From positions 584,421-648,420 of the forward strand of contig GG745329.1 in the NCBI GenBank assembly GCA_000151295.1: a DNA stretch of 64,000 nt. Reading direction: 5' to 3'. Position 1 is the first letter of the stretch. Every line of letters begins with the position of its first letter. The position numbers and the translations under genes are program-made. Below, piece by piece: positions 58,495 to 64,000 of the stretch. The notes beneath the pieces were generated by a model. It ran no database searches, was not told the DNA's origin, and worked only from the letters and a program-made list of their open reading frames with translations. Source of the stretch: Allomyces macrogynus ATCC 38327 (taxonomy: Eukaryota; Blastocladiomycota; Blastocladiomycetes; Blastocladiales; Blastocladiaceae).

Positions 58495-60400
58495 TTACTG
58501 CTTCTTCGCCGTCTGCTGGGCGACCAGCTGCTTGAGCGCCTCGGTCGACATCGACTTTGGCCGCTCAATCGGGAGACCGAGCGCGCGCGACCAGATGAGG
58601 CCCGACATGCAGCCAAGGGCGCGCGAAACGGCGAAGAGCACCGTGTAGTAGTCCTGCTCGACGAAGCCGTAGTGCTGGAGGAGCACACCCGAGTGCGCGT
58701 CGACGTTGGGCCAGGGGTTCTTGGTCTTGCCGTGTTCGGTGAGCACGCCCGGCACAATGTTGTACATTTGGCTCGTGAGCTTGAACATCGGGTCGTTCGG
58801 GAGGTGCTTGAGTGCAAACTCACGCTGCGACATGTAGCGCGGGTCGGTCTTGCGCAGCACGGCGTGGCCGTAGCCAGGCACGACCTGGCCGGACTTGAGC
58901 AGCGACCACAGGTAGTCCTTGATCTGCTGGTCGGTCGGGTTCTCGCCAACGGCGTCCTTCATCTTGAGCGTGAACCGCAGCACCTCCTGGTTGGCGAGAC
59001 CATGCAGCGGGCCGGCGAGACCGTTCACGGCCGCAGCAAACGACAGGTACGGGTCCGAGAGCGCCGAACCGACGAGGTGCGACGTGTGCGCCGAGACGTT
59101 ACCGCCCTCGTGGTCCGAGTGGATGACCATGTAGAGGCGCATGAGCTCGACAAACTGCGGGTCGGTGTAGCCCAGCATGTGCGCGAGGTTGGCCGACCAG
59201 TCCTTGGCCATGTCGACGGGCGCGACCTTGCCGTCCTTGTAGACGTTGCGGTAGATGCGCGCGGCGACGACGGGCAGCTTGGCAATCAGATCCATCGAGT
59301 CCTCGTAGACGTACTGCCAGTACTGCGTCTTGGGCACGCCCTGCGCGTAGGCCTTGGCAAACGCCGACTCGCCCTGCAGCGCGTTGATGGCCACCGACAG
59401 CTGCGACATCGGGTGCAGCGTGTTCGGGCACCGGTCGATCACTTCCTCAACGTAGGCCGGGATGGCCGACCGCGCAGCCCACTCGGCCGAGATCGCCTCG
59501 ACCTGCGCCTGCGTCGGGACCTCGCCCGTGACGAGCAGGTAGAAGAGACCCTCGGGAAGGGGCTCCTCGCCGCCCTTGGCCTTGGGCAGCTGCGCCTGGC
59601 ACTCGGGGATCGTCTTGCCGCGGAACCGAATGCCCTCCTCGGCGTCGAGCACCGAACCCTCCCAGAGAAGGCCCTTGATGCCGCGCATGCCACCGTAGAG
59701 CATGTCGACGGTCACGTTGCCAATCACCTTGTCGCCGTGCTCAGCACGGAACTTCTTGATCTCCTCCTGCTTTTCCGGGATCATCTCGGTCAGGCGGTCG
59801 CGAAGGCTCTAAAGAAACGTGAAGAATCCGTGCGGGGGTGGCAGAGAAGGGGGCGTTGTCGAATTCGGGTCAGTAGATCTATCCAGCGAGCAAGGAGGGG
59901 CGCGACCCTCGCCACACGTTTCAGAGCGGATTAGGGGCGCGGACGAGCGGGTTGTTGTTGTCTGATCACATTCGGCGCCAGCTTCTGGGTGCGAGCAAGC
60001 AAGACACTTCAACCCGTCGCAAGTCGCAATCGATCAAAGACAGCTCGACTCTGTGCCGAACCGACTAAAAAGGTCGATGGCAAGAGACAAGACTGTGTAC
60101 GCAGTCCCACTGCGCACCTCTCGTCCGCGACCCCGCAAGTGCACGCTGAAACGGCTCGATTGGCAGCAGTGGGAGAGAGAGAAATAGGCGAGCGTACCTT
60201 GGGCTTGGCCGTGGCAAAGGCGCGAGCGGCCTGGAAAGTAGCGGCGGAGGCCTAGAGCACGAAAACCGACACGGTGCACAAGCGCATGCGGCCCAAGGTC
60301 AGCTTGATTTGCTCGTTCCAGGGACCGGGTGCAGGCACAACGGGCGCAAAGAGGGCCGGACCTTGGCCGACCGCGAGAGGACGGTGCGCGGGACAAACAT
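58495..60400 (-). CDS. Citrate synthase, mitochondrial
   Basis: Three exons: 60400-60362, 60251-60198 and 59808-58495, about 468 aa. Condenses acetyl-CoA and oxaloacetate in the TCA cycle. The first two short exons form a mitochondrial presequence ([13 protein letters not shown], then [15 protein letters not shown]); the mature start [17 protein letters not shown] matches animal and fungal CS. Catalytic residues are visible in [19 protein letters not shown] (His), [15 protein letters not shown] (His) and [16 protein letters not shown] (Asp). [16 protein letters not shown] and the end of the protein are conserved. The stop is TAA. Intron 1 uses a weak GTCCGG donor; the acceptor at 60252 is clear. 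Confidence 0.96.
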
Positions 60401-61648
60401 GGTAATCAAGTCGGCAGGCCTGAGGAGGAGAGGTTGGTGCTGATGCTGCTGAAAGGTGCAGGTGCTGCGTGCTACTGCTACTGGTGCTGCTGCTGCTGCT
60501 GAAAGGTGCTCGCCGCCGCGGTTCCGAGGAGAGAGAGAAAGGGCGCGCGGCGGGGTCGGGCGAGCACTTGTATTCGGCGTCGATGGGCGCGCCGGGTCGA
60601 GCAGGGATGGTCAACAACTCCCAAGTGACCCGGCCAGGTTTGTTGATGACATTTCGCGGTTTGGGTGCCGTCGAATTTCCGGCCGAAATGCGGGGGCCAA
60701 ATCACGGCCGCGCGCCACACGTGATGCGCCCATTCCGGGCGAGCCCTGGTTGGCGCGGTTTTTCCAGTTTTCGGAGCTCTTCCCTTTCAGCCCGGCGTGC
60801 GACATCACATCTCTCCATGCCGGTTCCCGTTCGCGACTGATCGGTGCGATGGGTCCCGCCGGCATGGCGTGGGCGCGCACAACCTCCCCTCGCCCATCTC
60901 GAACCCCTGTCGAACTCGTCGAATTTGCCCTCGACTTGGATCCAGTCAACAGTCAAGTCAACGCGTGCACGATGCCAGCAGCAGCGGCACCTCACAGCAG
61001 CAGACAGCCATGGTCAACGGCAGGCAGGGACGACGCGCACACGAATGGTCGTGCCGCCCCCAACACGCCGCGTGTCCGGTGGGGCGATTTCGACAAATAT
61101 CGAGGCACGACACGCTGCCAACGGCCGCACGACTCTCTCGCTCGCCAGTGTTTGCGTGCGAACGGTGCCTCGTCGCGGTGCTGCCCGCAGTCGCGCTGCC
61201 GCCGAGACGCGATTGGCGCGCGGATGGCTGGCAGCGTCCGCGACGCGTGGCCGGGAGACAAGGGAGACAATCACAGTTCGATCACGCGTGTGCGTGACAG
61301 CTGTGGCAGGTCCGCCGGCAGGAAGGCCTGCGCCACACAAGCCTCGGGCTGGTGGGCTTGCCTCGGCCAGCAAGCCGCCACTTGGCTTCGGTCGGCACCC
61401 CACTGGCCGACCGCTCACTCTTGCATCTCGTCTCGCATCCGCTCCACCACCCCAAACGACGCGGCTGTACCGCCGACTCCTCATAGACGGTCGTGCTCGA
61501 CAACAACTTGGCGCACTTGCTCGCCCACCTTCTGCAACCTCGGCGGCCCGCGCGCGCTACGCTCGCGCCCGCCGTCCTGACCGCCCGTACCCGCCCCGCC
61601 GCCTTGGCCGGGCCTTCGCGCCTCTCTTTGCGCACCTCCTGCACCAAG
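60401..61648. other. Divergent intergenic region, 1.25 kb (citrate synthase / SH3 membrane protein)
   Basis: Two divergent promoters. Long plus-strand frames are open in parts, but no family motifs or consistent splice pairs are seen. CTG/CAG-rich patch near 60,440-60,500. Confidence 0.45.
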
Positions 61649-63969
61649 ATGACCACGGCCATGCCGCGTGCACACGCGCTCGTCGTCGTGGTGCTCGCCG
61701 CCATCCTCGCCGTGCTGCTCGCTGCGCCGGCGCCCGCACTTGCGCAGCGCACCAAAGTGTCGGCGCTGCCCACCGATACCATCAACAACAACTGTCTGCT
61801 CATCAAGCCCGAGTGGAACTTTTGCTTTGCCTACGAGGGCGCCTACATTGACCTGTCGCTGCCGTCGTCGTTTGCCTACTCGACGCTGTGGCGCCGGCCA
61901 AACACGACCGTTTCCTACACGGTCGCGTTCGACGAGCGGTTCCGCCTCTGGCTGCGCGGCGAGGCCGCGACCCTGCCGGGTGACAACAATGCGACCTACC
62001 CGTCGTGGTTTGCCGAGCAGTACGGCTGCAAGGGCTACCGTAATTTGCTGCAGCGGTACCTGATTTCGGTACGTTTCGCGCGCATTTGGCCAAGACCCGG
62101 CCAAGACCTGAAACGCCGCGCGTGCGTTCGTGCAGCTTGCTGACAACCCTTCGCCCGTCTCTGTACCACCAATCTTGCGACGGCGTCCTCCAGATGACCT
62201 GTATGAATATCATCGACCGGTCGAATCGTTGTGCCGGCCTCATTGCCAATGACAAGAAGCCCAAGGCGCTATGCAAGGTGCGCCCGTCCGTCCCCACACA
62301 CCCGCCGTTCTCTTCCTCTCACCACGACCTTTCTGGCTCCCAATAGTCGACCTGCGAAGCCTACCAGTCGGGTTTCCAGGCCACGTTTGCCAACTCCACC
62401 TTCTGCCCGGGCACCAACGCCGCGCGGCAAACCGCCCTGACCAACCTCGCCGCCACGTGCAACAACGCCAACGGTCCCTACGGCGGCCCGCCCGGCAACT
62501 GCATTTCGGGCGACACCAATGAGCCCAACACTTGCGGGTACACGGAAAAATCGTCGATTTGCGACGCGTCCAAGTGCCCAACCGGCGCCAAGACCAATGA
62601 AGCCTGCCCCGGCGCCTCCTCCAGCGCGTCTCCCACCCCGTCGCCTGACGCGGGCGCCTCGTCGTCGTCGTCCAACACGGCCACCGATGCGGGCAACGTC
62701 TCCGAGTCGTCGTCCGGTCTCGGCACGGGCGCGATCATCGGGATCGTGATTGGCGTGCTCGTTTTGATTGCGGCCGCGGCGTTCTTTGTCATGCGGTCGC
62801 GCCGCGGGAAGCGGGCGGCCGGTGCCGAAATCGCTAAGCCGCGCGGCGGAGGGTCGTGGAACTCGGAGGTCCCGCAGCAGCCGATGCAGCAGCCGCAGTC
62901 GCCGTATGGCGCGTCGCCACAGTCGCCCATGCAGCAGCAACAGCCATATGGCACCGCGACAAATTACGGCAATTCGGCCGCGTACGGCGCCGCGCCGCTC
63001 ACGCCGGCCCCGCCCGTCCCGACGTCGCCGCAGTACGCGAACCCGCAGGTAACCCCGAACTCGTTTAGCAACAGCGCGCCCGTCTCGCCGCAGCAGTCGC
63101 AGATGATGTCGCCGCCCGCGTCAGCCGTTGGCGCCAACTCGGCGAACGGGTCGAATGTGGGCATGGGCATGACCGTCGGCGCTGGCATGGTCGCGGGTGC
63201 CGCTGTTGCTGGCGCAGCGATGGCAGCGTCGCGCGGGATCAACGAGCCGCAGCAGCAGCAGCAGTCGCCCAAGGCCAGCAAGCGCGTGTCGTCGATGATG
63301 ATGGTCACGAACTCGCTCTCGCAGCACCTCGAGAACATGCCGCCGGTGCCGTCGTCGCAGGTCGGCGCGAACACGGATAGCATGTTCATTGATATCCCGG
63401 TCAACGGCAAGCAGGTGCGCGCGGTGCGCGGGTACATCCCGGAAATGAACGACGAAATGGAGCTGGTCGTGGGCGACACGATTGCCATCACGCAAGAGTA
63501 CGACGATGGGTGGGCGCAAGGGTGCGTTACTTCTTCTCGAAGGCTGGACGACTCTGGTGATGCAGCAAGACTGACGTCGTAACCTTTTTTTTTTTTTTTC
63601 CCACAGTGTCAACCTGTCAACGGGCCAGATTGGCGTGTTCCCGCAAACGTTTGTCGAGGCCGTGGCAACGCCCGAGGAGCCCAAGTCGGTCAAGACACGG
63701 CAGTCGGCCTACGGTGACCTGACGCGGCTCTCTCAGTACTTCCACCAGCAGGAGCACGCGCAGGAAGGGTCGAATGTCGGCACCGTCAAGTCGGTCCAGC
63801 TCAACGTGGCCATTGATTCGGCACCGCTCGACTTTAACATGTCGCTCGACCGCGACCCTGCGCCGCCGTCGTCGGCGTCGGCCATGAGCAGCAGCAAGCC
63901 GCTCGCGTCGGTGCCCGTGAAGCTCCCGCAGCTCCCGCCGTTGCAGCAAACCCCGCCGTCGCTCGTCGG

Positions 63970-64000
<31 letters not shown>
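61649..64000 (+). CDS. Single-pass membrane protein with Cys-rich ectodomain and cytosolic SH3 domain (partial)
   Basis: Exons 61649-62068, 62194-62277, 62347-63521 and 63607 to the window edge; incomplete at the 3' end. The signal peptide (HALVVVVLAAILAVLLAAPAPALAQ) is followed by an ectodomain with about 17 cysteines and N-glycosylation sites (NNCLLIKPEWNFCFAY, QYGCKGY, MTCMNII, STFCPGTN). Then come a Ser/Thr-rich stalk, one membrane helix (GAIIGIVIGVLVLIAAAAFFVM) with a basic stop (RSRRGKR), a Pro/Gln/Ser-rich cytosolic region, and an SH3 domain (VRAVRGYIPEMNDEMEL, GDTIAITQEYDDGWAQG-VNLSTGQIGVFP). The layout resembles fungal Fus1/Sho1-like surface sensors, but orthology is not shown. The reading frame enters a poly-Gln run. 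The last intron has a 15-T tract before its acceptor. Confidence 0.85.
63971..64000 (+). repeat. (CAG)10 repeat at window end, coding poly-Gln
   Basis: Ten uninterrupted CAG units in the frame of the SH3 membrane protein; the run continues to the last base of the window, so its full length is unknown. Confidence 0.95.

Overview
This window is nuclear DNA from a GC-rich, gene-dense, intron-containing eukaryote. The gene set is fungal: Prd1-type oligopeptidase, Kin1/Kin2-type kinase, Mup1-like permease, UVRAG/Atg14-family protein, HMT1-type ABC transporter, a fungal-style TMEM14, calnexin and RPAP1. It also holds genes unusual in Dikarya (a GTPBP1-type GTPase and a SETD3-like SET protein). I infer an early-diverging, zoosporic-type fungus (Blastocladiomycota or Chytridiomycota). 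That placement rests on gene content and was not tested by comparison. I see no bacterial operons, CRISPR arrays, rRNA genes, convincing tRNA genes or transposons.

Layout. Positions 1-11.7 kb: SETD3-like methyltransferase (+), M3 oligopeptidase (+), an unrecognised nuclear-looking protein (-), an SPX-phosphoserine phosphatase fusion (-), cysteinyl-tRNA synthetase (+). 11.7-25.4 kb: Atg14/UVRAG-family protein (+), HMT1-type half ABC transporter (-), Nup205/Nup192 (-). 25.9-32.6 kb: YIPF6 (+), a double-Myb telobox protein (+), a TMEM14 gene with a disturbed reading frame (-), GTPBP1 (+). 32.6-34.2 kb has no gene I can support. 34.2-38.7 kb: short-chain dehydrogenase, ornithine aminotransferase and a GPI-anchored cysteine-rich protein (all -). 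39.2-46.8 kb: RPAP1 with two in-frame TAA codons (+) and a Kin1/PAR-1-type kinase (+). 47-60.4 kb: six minus-strand genes (Sel1-repeat protein, amino-acid permease, M20 peptidase, calnexin, fatty-acid-hydroxylase family protein, mitochondrial citrate synthase). 61.6 kb to the end: a membrane SH3 protein (+) that runs off the window in a CAG repeat.

Genes are ordinary single-transcript eukaryotic units, not operons, though several pairs are closely convergent or divergent. Introns are mostly about 60-125 nt. I modelled 56 donors by reading-frame continuity and family conservation. C is at +4 in 37 of them (GTACGY, GTGCGT) and A in only three.

The strongest candidate for something new is the SPX-ACT-ACT-HAD fusion at 5835-7936. 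It joins a phosphate/inositol-pyrophosphate sensor domain to the last enzyme of serine synthesis. Other points worth a second look are a 6-nt microexon that restores the metal-binding motif of an M20 peptidase, a cysteinyl-tRNA synthetase with two in-frame start codons arranged for leaky scanning, and several loci (RPAP1, TMEM14, Nup205, the GPI protein) where the frame is broken by stops or small indels.
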